In this document: piece after piece, positions 1 through 6,703 of the stretch
Numbering within the stretch: the stretch's first letter is position 1
Layout of the letters: each line of letters opens with the position of its first letter
From: Chloroflexota bacterium
GTDB taxonomy: Bacteria; Chloroflexota; UBA11872
Assembly: GCA_028875175.1 (NCBI GenBank)
Contig: JAPPFO010000117.1
Span: forward strand, 1 to 15,563
Direction of reading: 5' to 3'
DNA: 15,563 nt
Program-made: the position numbers and the translations under genes
The notes under the pieces: model-generated
Databases searched by the model: none
What the model saw: the letters and a program-made list of their open reading frames with translations, nothing else
What the model was told of the DNA's origin: nothing

Positions 1-567
1 GTCGACGAACCCGGTGTGGTCAAGAACCTTTTGCAGAACCCAACCTGGTCGTGGGTCTTCCTACCGCTCCGGCTCAGGTTGGGGTACGAGTGGATCAACG
101 CCGCGACGCATAAAGTGACGAGTCCGGCCTGGATGGACGGCGGGACCGCGCTTCAGGGGTTCTGGACGCGCGCGGTCAGCATTCCAGAGGAGGGCCGGCC
201 CGCCATCGCGTTCGACTGGTACCGGGAGTTCATCAACTTCATGCTGGTCAACGAGTGGTACTCGTGGTTCGCCAAGCTCATCGCCGTTGGCCAGATGGCT
301 GTCGGCATTGCCCTGGTCGTGGGTGCATTCACTGCCATCGCGGCGTTCTTTGGGCTGACGATGAACGTCAGCTTCGTGCTCGCGGGCTCGGCCAGCACAA
401 ATGCCCTGCTTCTGCTGGCGGCGCTGGTGCTGATTCTGGGTTGGAAAGTCGCCGGCTATAGGGGGCTTGACCGGTGGCTGCTGCCGGCGCTCGGCACGCC
501 GTGGACGAGAGAGCGCGTCCGACCCCCTCGGGCCGCGTACCCCAGGGCGCTGCACGCCACAGACTGA
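1..567 (+). CDS. DoxX family membrane protein (5' end probably outside window)
   Basis: Small integral membrane protein of the DoxX type. The family includes the quinone-reactive large subunit of thiosulfate dehydrogenase and many uncharacterised relatives, so no substrate can be assigned. The frame is open from base 1 (reading V-D-E-P-G before the GTG at 16), and family members usually have extra N-terminal residues, so the gene probably begins upstream; GTG16 is the only start visible. Counting from GTG16 (183 residues), hydrophobic segments lie near 11-30, 84-102, 104-122 and 128-146, matching a four-helix fold, and the N-terminal N-P-T-W-S-W...L-P-L-R-L...G-Y-E-W stretch is typical of the family. 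The C-terminal 25 residues are basic and proline-rich and look cytoplasmic. No co-directional partner is close: the next gene starts about 410 bases later. Family assignment is fairly sure, function unknown. Confidence 0.8.
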   Translation, partial: VDEPGVVKNLLQNPTWSWVFLPLRLRLGYEWINAATHKVTSPAWMDGGTALQGFWTRAVSIPEEGRPAIAFDWYREFINFMLVNEWYSWFAKLIAVGQMAVGIALVVGAFTAIAAFFGLTMNVSFVLAGSASTNALLLLAALVLILGWKVAGYRGLDRWLLPALGTPWTRERVRPPRAAYPRALHATD

Positions 568-976
568 GAATCCCCTCTCCCCAGCCCGAGGCGCCGCAAC
601 AATCCCGGCGCCACGGGCAGCGCCTTTGCCGCAGCTCGACCGCAATCCACAAGCCGTCCAGGGGGAGCCACGCCCATGCGCATCGATGGGCGATTCTGAT
701 TGAGTTGCCTGCCGCCAGAGCACTATTCGAGGGGACGGCGGCGCTGCGCGCGCACCTCGCGTGGCGGAACAGCTTCTCGAACTGCTACAGGCGGGAAGGC
801 CGTTGCGAGGGCGGATCCTTGAAGTCATAAAGGCAGCCAGGCCTTAGCGGGAGCGCGGGCACGGGTGTCTGGCACCGAAGCGGCCCGCGAGCGGCGGAGG
901 CAAGAACCGTCCATATCCAGCCGAACCGCTTGCCTAGACTTGCGGTACGCGGACGGATCGCCGCCGGAGTCGAAGC
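568..976. other. Intergenic stretch without a supported gene
   Basis: No convincing coding region is seen. GGCGCC occurs at 590-595 and again at 607-612 and could pair as a short hairpin behind the DoxX gene, but no T-tract follows. A CCTCTCCCC run at 574-582 resembles part of the dispersed repeat found at 7912 and 12393, without its paired arm. ACCGC/GCGGT arms near 926-947 form a weak inverted repeat upstream of the oxygenase gene. No clear promoter was identified. Confidence 0.5.
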
Positions 977-1825
977 ATGAAGCTCACGACACAGCAGCTC
1001 GCCTTCTTTGAGACATTTGGCTACCTGGGATTCCCCGGGCGCTTCGCGGAGGACGCGGAAGCCATTACCGCCGAGTTCGAGCGCCTCTGGGCCGAGCGTG
1101 GCGGCGGGCATCACGGGCAGGCCCACGACCATCAGCAGCGTTCGGCGCTGGTTCCCTTCATCGACCAGAGCGAATACCTGAGCGCCCTGCTGGACGATCC
1201 GCGGATCGACGACGTGGCCAGCGCGGTGGTGGGTGAGGACTACAACTACACGGGGAGCGACGGAAATTTCTACGTGGGCAATACCCGCTGGCACTCCGAC
1301 GGCTATGCGCGCAGCACGTACCGCAACGTCAAGTTTGCGTTCTACCTGGATCCGGTGGAGCGCGATTCGGGATGCCTGCGAGTGATTCCCGGCAGCCACC
1401 ACCGGGGCGACGACTACGCCGAAGGCCTGCAAGGCATTATGTCAAGTCAGAGGGCCTGGACGATGGAGGAGCACCTCGGCGTTTCGGGCGCGGAGATGCC
1501 GGCCGTGGCGCTGGAAACCCAACCTGGCGACATGCTGATGTTCAACCAGGACCTCAAGCACGCGTCATTTGGCGGCGGCACCCGTCGGCGCATGTTCACT
1601 ATCAACGTGTCCGAGCGCTTTGCCGAGGAGGACCTGGACGAACTGCGCCAGGACATCGGGCACGCAGCTCGCTTCTGGATCGAGCGCGCCTACGGCGACG
1701 CCATGATCCGAACCGCCGGCCCAAAGCGCATGCGCCACCTGGAACAGCGCCTGGCGAACGATGGCCACCTGCCAGAACTCGCGCGCAAGGCGCGCCAGGA
1801 GATGAGCGAACCCTCGCGGGGATAG
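977..1825 (+). CDS. Phytanoyl-CoA dioxygenase (PhyH) family oxygenase
   Basis: A 282-residue Fe(II)/2-oxoglutarate-dependent oxygenase of the PhyH family, presumably cytoplasmic. The double-stranded beta-helix iron ligands are visible: H106-x-D108 in T-R-W-H-S-D-G, and distal H195 in D-L-K-H-A-S-F-G-G. An arginine cluster at 203-205 is placed to bind the 2-oxoglutarate carboxylate. The I-P-G-S-H motif (137-141) is also typical. Length is normal for the family. The ATG at 977 is preceded by GGAG at 966-969 with 7-base spacing, which supports this start. PhyH-family enzymes hydroxylate very varied small molecules, so the substrate cannot be read from sequence. The gene appears monocistronic, with more than 100 bases free on each side. 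Family assignment is strong, substrate unknown. Confidence 0.9.
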   Translation: MKLTTQQLAFFETFGYLGFPGRFAEDAEAITAEFERLWAERGGGHHGQAHDHQQRSALVPFIDQSEYLSALLDDPRIDDVASAVVGEDYNYTGSDGNFYVGNTRWHSDGYARSTYRNVKFAFYLDPVERDSGCLRVIPGSHHRGDDYAEGLQGIMSSQRAWTMEEHLGVSGAEMPAVALETQPGDMLMFNQDLKHASFGGGTRRRMFTINVSERFAEEDLDELRQDIGHAARFWIERAYGDAMIRTAGPKRMRHLEQRLANDGHLPELARKARQEMSEPSRG

Positions 1826-1886
1826 CCGACGGCGCCACATAGCGGGCCAGTTGAATCTCCTTCGCGCCTGGCCGCGCTCTGTCGCA

Positions 1887-1916
1887 TTCTCGTTGCGTCC
1901 CATTGCCTGCTATACT
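1887..1916 (+). promoter_or_regulatory. Candidate extended -10 promoter of the PadR operon
   Basis: TATACT at 1911-1916 is preceded by TG at 1908-1909 and one base, giving the extended -10 form TGnTATACT. The -35 position (TTCTCG at 1887-1892, 18-base spacer) is a poor match, which is acceptable for extended -10 promoters. Transcription would begin near 1922, about 29 bases before the ATG at 1951. Inferred from consensus only. Confidence 0.45.
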
Positions 1917-1940
1917 GGTTTACGGAATACCGGTCACCAG
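1914..1940. promoter_or_regulatory. Candidate operator for PadR autoregulation
   Basis: Overlapping inverted arms lie over the end of the -10 box and the predicted start site: CTGGT (1915-1919) pairs with ACCAG (1936-1940), and ACTGGT (1914-1919) is one mismatch from the inverse of ACCGGT (1929-1934). PadR-family repressors commonly bind dyads at their own promoters; the bases here do not match the best-known ATGT/ACAT PadR site, so this is a positional inference. Confidence 0.3.
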
Positions 1941-1950
1941 CCTAGCCTGA

Positions 1951-2310
1951 ATGTCATTACGCGACGATCTTCGCCTTGGAAGCCTGGCCTACTGGGCGCT
2001 GCTGGCCCTAAGCGCAATGCCGGGCCACACCTCGCACGCCTATGCGCTGCTGCAGGAGTTTTCCAGGCAGTTCGGACGCAAGCCTTCGAGCGCGGCGCTC
2101 TACCAGGCGCTTCAGCAGCTCGTTCGGCGTGAACTCATCGAGGATGCCGGCCTCCGTCCCTCCGCCAAGGGACCTGAGCTGCGTCTGTTCACGCTCACCG
2201 ACGCCGGCCGTCAGCTGGCGCTTGACGAAGCGGCGTCGCTGGAACGGATTGCCAGCGCCGTTCAGACGGCACTAGAGCCATCAGCCGAGAAGCTGGAGAG
2301 CCCGCGGTGA
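1951..2310 (+). CDS. PadR family transcriptional regulator
   Basis: A 119-residue winged-helix DNA-binding protein. It starts with L-R-L-G-S-L-A-Y-W-A-L-L-A-L, the first helix typical of PadR, followed by H-T-S-H-A-Y-A-L-L-Q-E-F and the recognition region S-S-A-A-L-Y-Q-A-L-Q-Q-L-V-R-R-E-L-I, then the wing (L-R-L-F-T-L-T-D-A-G-R-Q-L). This is the compact PadR form with only a short C-terminal helix for dimerisation. Its stop codon overlaps the GTG start of the next gene (GTGA), so the two are probably translationally coupled, as is common where PadR controls a membrane protein gene. No good Shine-Dalgarno sequence precedes ATG1951. An extended -10 promoter and dyad lie directly upstream, consistent with autoregulation. 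The ligand is unknown. Confidence 0.88.
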   Translation: MSLRDDLRLGSLAYWALLALSAMPGHTSHAYALLQEFSRQFGRKPSSAALYQALQQLVRRELIEDAGLRPSAKGPELRLFTLTDAGRQLALDEAASLERIASAVQTALEPSAEKLESPR

Positions 2311-3683
2311 TCGAACGGCTGGTCGCAACTCTGTTTCCGACGTCGGCCGACGACGGCATTGACTGGCGAGCCGACGCGATGGCCCTTTGGCAGCTTCAGC
2401 GTAGCGAGGCGTCAGGCCTGAAAGCACGAGTTCTGCTGGATCTGCAGATCGTCGGCCACGCCGTTCACGAACGCGGGCGTCAGCGCTGGAGTCAGCTGGG
2501 TGGAAGTCCCGGCATATTCACGCGGGCACTCGTGGCCGCCGGTCGCTTCGTGGAGTCGGCCGCAGGGTTGAGCGGCCCCGTGGACGACCCGCAGGAGGAA
2601 GCCCTGGCCGTGGTTGCCCTAGGACACATCGGTGTGCCGGACAGGCGGGCGCGATCAGACGTACGCCGCTACTTGCGACGTGTCCGGGCAGCCGTTGCGC
2701 CGGTGCGTCATGTGTCGATTGCCGGCATCCTGGCGGCCGCCGCCTTCATCGTGGGCCTGGCTGCCGCCCTCGGCGCGACTTCGGTCATTCTCGCGATCGT
2801 GGTGGGGGTTGGCCAGATTGATCGTCCGTATTACCTCACCGACGGACGCCCCGTGGCTGAGGTGCGGAGAGCCGCACTAGCCCTTGACCACGATCAAAGC
2901 TCGCCCCTCGCCACTTTGGTTCCAGTCGCGGTCGCGGCCGTTGCCGCCTTTGGCCTGGTCGCCGGACGCGCGGAGCGAAACCACTGGCGCCGCAGCGGAG
3001 CCCACCGCACGTATCGCGACCTGACGCCGGATGGCGCCCACAGGTTAGAGATCGCGCTGCTTACCACAATGGCCATCGCCGTCGCCTCGCTGACCGCTCT
3101 GCTGGCGTACGGCGGCGACGCCATCGTGTTGGTCTTCACAGTCATAGTGCCCGGCACGCTGCTGCTCATCGCGGCGGCGCGAACGGTGTTTCCGAAGACC
3201 TTTGACTGGACGCTGCGGCATGTCTCGCGCATCGATGCCGCCGCCTGCGCCCGCCCGTTGATTGAGCGAGACATCGCATTGGAGGTCGCGGCCGAAGGCG
3301 AGTCATACGGACGCGGGTCCTTTAGTGCCCGAAGGCCGGCCAGCAATGCCGCCGCAAGCCTCTGGGCGGCAACCACGCTACGATCGATGGGGATTTCGCC
3401 GGACGCACGGCGCGCCGCCCTGCAACGGCGGATCCGACGCAAGACGGCTGAGGCCGCCAGTGTCAGTCTGACGCGGCACGACCTCGTGCGCTATGCGGGC
3501 GGCGGCTTCGGATTTACGTTTGCAATCTGGCTTCTGGTTCGATGCATGGCCTGGCGAATCTATGAGATTGACTTTGCGCCGTTCAGGACGGCTGTCGGCC
3601 TTGACGCGATCACCCTGACAACCGGCGCCCTACTCGCCGCGGCACTCAGCTGGATTCACCGGCGCCACCTGGCGGTGGTGTAG
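2307..3683 (+). CDS. Polytopic membrane protein of the PadR operon, function unknown
   Basis: A 458-residue protein that I do not recognise by family. Residues 1-130 are soluble and mainly helical, with many charged residues; their position before the membrane part recalls the N-terminal prefix domains of permease-like proteins encoded next to PadR regulators, but the match is loose. Membrane segments are predicted near 136-168 (one long or two short), 200-220, 248-268, 272-292, 398-414 and 428-450, with a soluble loop of about 100 residues at 295-397 rich in Arg and Ala. No ATP-binding or catalytic motif was seen. The GTG start overlaps the PadR stop by 4 bases, and the TAG stop shares one base with the next GTG start, so all three genes are probably made as one unit. 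A sensor or transport role alongside the downstream lipoprotein is inference. Confidence 0.75.
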   Translation: MIERLVATLFPTSADDGIDWRADAMALWQLQRSEASGLKARVLLDLQIVGHAVHERGRQRWSQLGGSPGIFTRALVAAGRFVESAAGLSGPVDDPQEEALAVVALGHIGVPDRRARSDVRRYLRRVRAAVAPVRHVSIAGILAAAAFIVGLAAALGATSVILAIVVGVGQIDRPYYLTDGRPVAEVRRAALALDHDQSSPLATLVPVAVAAVAAFGLVAGRAERNHWRRSGAHRTYRDLTPDGAHRLEIALLTTMAIAVASLTALLAYGGDAIVLVFTVIVPGTLLLIAAARTVFPKTFDWTLRHVSRIDAAACARPLIERDIALEVAAEGESYGRGSFSARRPASNAAASLWAATTLRSMGISPDARRAALQRRIRRKTAEAASVSLTRHDLVRYAGGGFGFTFAIWLLVRCMAWRIYEIDFAPFRTAVGLDAITLTTGALLAAALSWIHRRHLAVV

Positions 3684-5131
3684 TGGACTCGACCAGACGA
3701 ACCACACTGTCGCGACGATCCGCGCTTCGCGCACTTGCCGCCGGTCCGGCCTTTCTGATCCTGGCCGCGTGCGGCGAGGAAGCGCCGGAGCAACCCACGC
3801 CGCCCGCCGCGACCGGCCGTCGCGACCTGGACGGCGCGCTGGAACGTGCGCGGACCGCCGCGGCGAGCGTGACCGAGCGTGCGCCGGAGCCGGGGCCGTC
3901 ACTTCCGCAGCCGGGGCAGCGGCGCGCGGTGCCGGTTGCCGTCATGTCGTTGGAAGTTGCGGGCCCCAGGCTTTTCGGGCTATTTACCAATGGGCTGCTG
4001 GATGCCGGCCGCCGGTCCGAGGGCCGCTACAAGTACGACGACGTGCCTCTCGATTTCTCTTTAACGAGCGATTGGAGCATGAGCCGCTCGCTTGCGGCAG
4101 TTGAAGCCTCAGCGCCCGAACTCGTCGTCTTTTTCGACATTGATCTCGATGACCTGGTCGCCCACGATCAACTCATGCCGCTGGGCGACTTTCTGGCCGC
4201 CGATCCGGATTTCGATCCCGGAGCCTTCTGGCCCGGCGTCCTGGAAAGCGGTCGCCACGACGGCGAACAATTCGGGCTGCCGTTTGCCGTATCGCCCTCC
4301 TTCGCGCTGATCAACGGTGAGCTGGCAGCCGCACGAGACATCGATCTGCCGGAGCCGACCCTGCAGGCCTTCACCGCCGAGGCCTTTCTGCGAACCGCGC
4401 AGGCCTTCCACGAGCCCGATCCGCCAGACGGTGGACTCGGAACCCGGGGCATCCTGGGCGTTGTCCTCCCCGAGCCGACGGCGAGCGGCGACTACCTTGT
4501 GTTTCCGCCGGTGACGGTTGCATTGCTCTCGGCGCTGGGCAGCTTTCGCGATTCCAGCGGCGGCCTTGCCCCGCTTGAGGGCGACAAGGCTCGTGAGGTC
4601 CTGGAGTTTTACGTCGACCTCATCCACCGCCACCAGCTGCTCAAGATAGGCAACTTCGACTTTGGCCCCTATCTACAGGCCGGCACCTGGGGCATTGGAT
4701 TCGGAACCATCGCCTTCTCGGACATCGGCGAGTTCCTCGCCGACAATCGCGTGTACCCCTTTCCGGCGTTTGGATCGGGTCGAAATCCCACCCATACGTT
4801 CAATCTAGGCATCGTGAAGTCGGCCAGGGATCCCGAGGTTGCGTACGATGCGCTGCGGCACTTGTATTCGGCCATCGCACCCGACTCGACCCTGCCGCCT
4901 TTTCGTGTGGATGCGGCAGCCATTCGGAAACTCATGCCCGAACTCAATGGCGACGACGAGAACGTTCTCCTGCACCTGCTTGAGAACGCGGCCTTCGACG
5001 GCTCCTCACGGTCCGAGTCAGAAGTGCTAAGGGATACGATCGTTCGCGACGTGTTCCTGGGCGAGACGGATCCTGCCGAAGGGCTGCGCCGAGCGGTTCA
5101 GGAGATGCAAGCGCTGCCGGCCAGTGGCTGA
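3683..5131 (+). CDS. Extracellular solute-binding lipoprotein (Tat-type signal), copy 1
   Basis: A 482-residue exported protein resembling family 1 solute-binding proteins. The N-terminus has a twin-arginine pattern (S-R-R-S-A-L-R at 10-16), a hydrophobic stretch and a lipobox (L-A-A-C with C30), so it is probably exported folded and anchored by lipid. A Pro/Ala-rich linker follows to about residue 80, then the binding domain. It is paralogous to the protein at 12706-14217: residues 154-215 align without gaps to residues 170-231 there, with about 30 of 62 identical by eye (shared W-P-G-x-L-E-x-G). The GTG start overlaps the previous stop (TAGTG), placing it in the PadR operon. No permease or ATPase gene is in the window, so a sensor or receptor role is possible besides transport. 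The ligand is unknown; many relatives bind sugars. Confidence 0.8.
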   Translation: MDSTRRTTLSRRSALRALAAGPAFLILAACGEEAPEQPTPPAATGRRDLDGALERARTAAASVTERAPEPGPSLPQPGQRRAVPVAVMSLEVAGPRLFGLFTNGLLDAGRRSEGRYKYDDVPLDFSLTSDWSMSRSLAAVEASAPELVVFFDIDLDDLVAHDQLMPLGDFLAADPDFDPGAFWPGVLESGRHDGEQFGLPFAVSPSFALINGELAAARDIDLPEPTLQAFTAEAFLRTAQAFHEPDPPDGGLGTRGILGVVLPEPTASGDYLVFPPVTVALLSALGSFRDSSGGLAPLEGDKAREVLEFYVDLIHRHQLLKIGNFDFGPYLQAGTWGIGFGTIAFSDIGEFLADNRVYPFPAFGSGRNPTHTFNLGIVKSARDPEVAYDALRHLYSAIAPDSTLPPFRVDAAAIRKLMPELNGDDENVLLHLLENAAFDGSSRSESEVLRDTIVRDVFLGETDPAEGLRRAVQEMQALPASG

Positions 5132-5190
5132 CGCGCAGCCCTAACCAACGCCCCGTACTCTGAAGGCCTCGTCCACTTGGCGTCCCGCTC

Positions 5191-5198
5191 AGGAGGGG
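5191..5198 (+). promoter_or_regulatory. Strong ribosome-binding site of the sialidase-fold gene
   Basis: AGGAGGGG lies 3 bases before the GTG at 5202 (the AGGAGG core ends 5 bases before it), close to the ideal anti-16S pairing. It fixes the GTG start and suggests this gene is translated independently of the gene that ends 70 bases upstream. Confidence 0.7.
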
Positions 5199-5201
5199 AG
5201 C

Positions 5202-6566
5202 GTGAATAGCCCACAGGTCGAATACGTTGACGTCTTTTTCCCCGGTCAGGGCGACACGCTGACCCAAGCGCCGGCCTATCACTGGGATCGGACGGAGGCG
5301 CCGGCGGAGGTTTCGGCGAAGGAAGGCCTCTCGGAGCAGAACGAGCCGGATGCGAATGCGATTCACACGTTTGGGGTGACCGCCAACTTCTACACCAGTA
5401 CTCGAGACCCGAACGAGCTCTTGATTGCGGTCATCAGCACCGACCGGCCGATGCGCAAGCTAATGGCCCAGGCCAAGGTGACCGTCGATTTCACGAACCT
5501 CCTGTACCACAACTACGACGGCTTCGGCGTCGGCATGCCCGGTCTGATCGTCACGGACGCCGGAAATGTGGTGGCCGTGTGTTGCCGGCGCCACGATTCA
5601 ATGAGCGACGGCGGCCACGAAAACGACCTTCTGTCAGCGCGCAGCGAGGACAGCGGCAAGACCTGGTCGCGCCAGCAGGTCATCCACGCCGAACCAGGCC
5701 AGTACACGTTCCTTGGGGCGATTGTTGAAGACCGGGTGACGCGAACGATTTTCGTGACCTTTTGGAACATCCCCGCCGATGTCCGGGATGACCTTGGGTA
5801 CTTCAGCACCTACGCCGCTCAGGGCGGCGGGTTCGGGCTCGTCAGGAGCACCGACGACGGCCGGACCTGGTCGGAAGCCGTGCGCGTGGATCCGAGCCCA
5901 AACGCGGAGGGCTGGACCGGGTGGCCGAACAACAACGAGCACGGGATTCAACTCGTGGCCGGGCCGCACGGCGGTCGGCTGGTGATTCCTGGCTTCCTCT
6001 ATAAGGAAGGCGAGCCCGGACAGGTGCCGGGCGTGCGCGGCGGTCTGCTCTACAGCGACGACCACGGAACTTCGTGGACGGTCGGCGCAGTCCTGCCCAA
6101 TGGATCCGACGAGGCGTCGCTGGTGGAAACCAGCGGCGGCGAGATCTACGTCAGCTATCGCCGAAACACGCAGCGCCGCGACGGCCGAACGTATGCACGC
6201 AGCCGCGACGGCGGGCGGAGCTTCTACGAACTCGGCGAGCATCCCGAACTCAGCGGCCGGCCGGTCAACGTGGGCCTCGCCCGCCATGGCTCGGGCGACG
6301 ACAACCGACCGGAGATTCTGCTGTTCTCCCATCCGACCGGCGTCAATCGACGCATCCCCGGCGGTACGGAAATGACCATCTATGCGAGCACGGACGACGG
6401 GCGCACGTGGCCGATCTCGAAGACCATCGACCCACGCCCCTGCCGCTACTCCGACCTTGCCGTTACTCCCGAGGGCACCGTGCTCTGCCTGTATAGCGTG
6501 GGCAAGGTCCGTGACCTGGAGAAAATCACCGTGGCCCGTTTGCAGCTTGACCAACTCACCGCGTGA
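5202..6566 (+). CDS. Sialidase-fold protein with five Asp-box repeats
   Basis: A 454-residue six-bladed beta-propeller of the sialidase/BNR superfamily. Five Asp-boxes are visible: S-E-D-S-G-K-T-W (148-155), S-T-D-D-G-R-T-W (216-223), S-D-D-H-G-T-S-W (285-292), the weaker S-R-D-G-G-R-S-F (334-341) and S-T-D-D-G-R-T-W (396-403). Positions matching the catalytic Glu/Tyr pair of exo-sialidases are present as E304 (D-E-A-S-L-V-E) and Y416 (R-Y-S-D-L-A). The first arginine of the substrate-carboxylate triad, normally in an R-I-P motif, is not there: the aligned stretch reads V-G-M-P (110-113). No signal peptide is seen, so the protein looks cytoplasmic or exported unusually. It follows the solute-binding gene by 70 bases in the same direction and may be co-transcribed. 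True sialic-acid cleavage is doubtful; another glycan reaction or lyase-like activity is possible. Confidence 0.85.
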   Translation: MNSPQVEYVDVFFPGQGDTLTQAPAYHWDRTEAPAEVSAKEGLSEQNEPDANAIHTFGVTANFYTSTRDPNELLIAVISTDRPMRKLMAQAKVTVDFTNLLYHNYDGFGVGMPGLIVTDAGNVVAVCCRRHDSMSDGGHENDLLSARSEDSGKTWSRQQVIHAEPGQYTFLGAIVEDRVTRTIFVTFWNIPADVRDDLGYFSTYAAQGGGFGLVRSTDDGRTWSEAVRVDPSPNAEGWTGWPNNNEHGIQLVAGPHGGRLVIPGFLYKEGEPGQVPGVRGGLLYSDDHGTSWTVGAVLPNGSDEASLVETSGGEIYVSYRRNTQRRDGRTYARSRDGGRSFYELGEHPELSGRPVNVGLARHGSGDDNRPEILLFSHPTGVNRRIPGGTEMTIYASTDDGRTWPISKTIDPRPCRYSDLAVTPEGTVLCLYSVGKVRDLEKITVARLQLDQLTA

Positions 6567-6586
6567 GGCGGGCTACGGCCTGCGGG

Positions 6587-6601
6587 ATTGATCGGATCAA
6601 T
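6587..6601. promoter_or_regulatory. Perfect 15-bp palindrome, operator candidate
   Basis: ATTGATC-G-GATCAAT is a perfect inverted repeat with 7-base arms about one central base, in the 137-base gap between the sialidase-fold gene and the M19 gene, roughly 100 bases upstream of the latter. It lacks a GC-rich stem and T-tract, so it is more like a dimeric regulator site than a terminator. No regulator gene is adjacent. Confidence 0.35.
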
Positions 6602-6703
6602 TGATGAGCAACAGCACAGTAGTCATCGAGGGCCGGAGCGCGCGAACCTGACGACGAAGTAGCCTTTCAGGCTGCCTTGGAATCAATCTGAAGTCAGGAA
6701 GCC

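Noticed and set aside
704..847. Short frame ending in a helix-like peptide (A-E-Q-L-L-E-L-L-Q-A-G) before a TAG
   Set aside because: Only about 45 codons, no ribosome-binding site and no recognisable family; considered as a gene remnant but not supported.
5634..6554. Long minus-strand open frame opposite the sialidase-fold gene
   Set aside because: It is a shadow of high-GC coding DNA: no recognisable domain, and the opposite frame has clear Asp-boxes.
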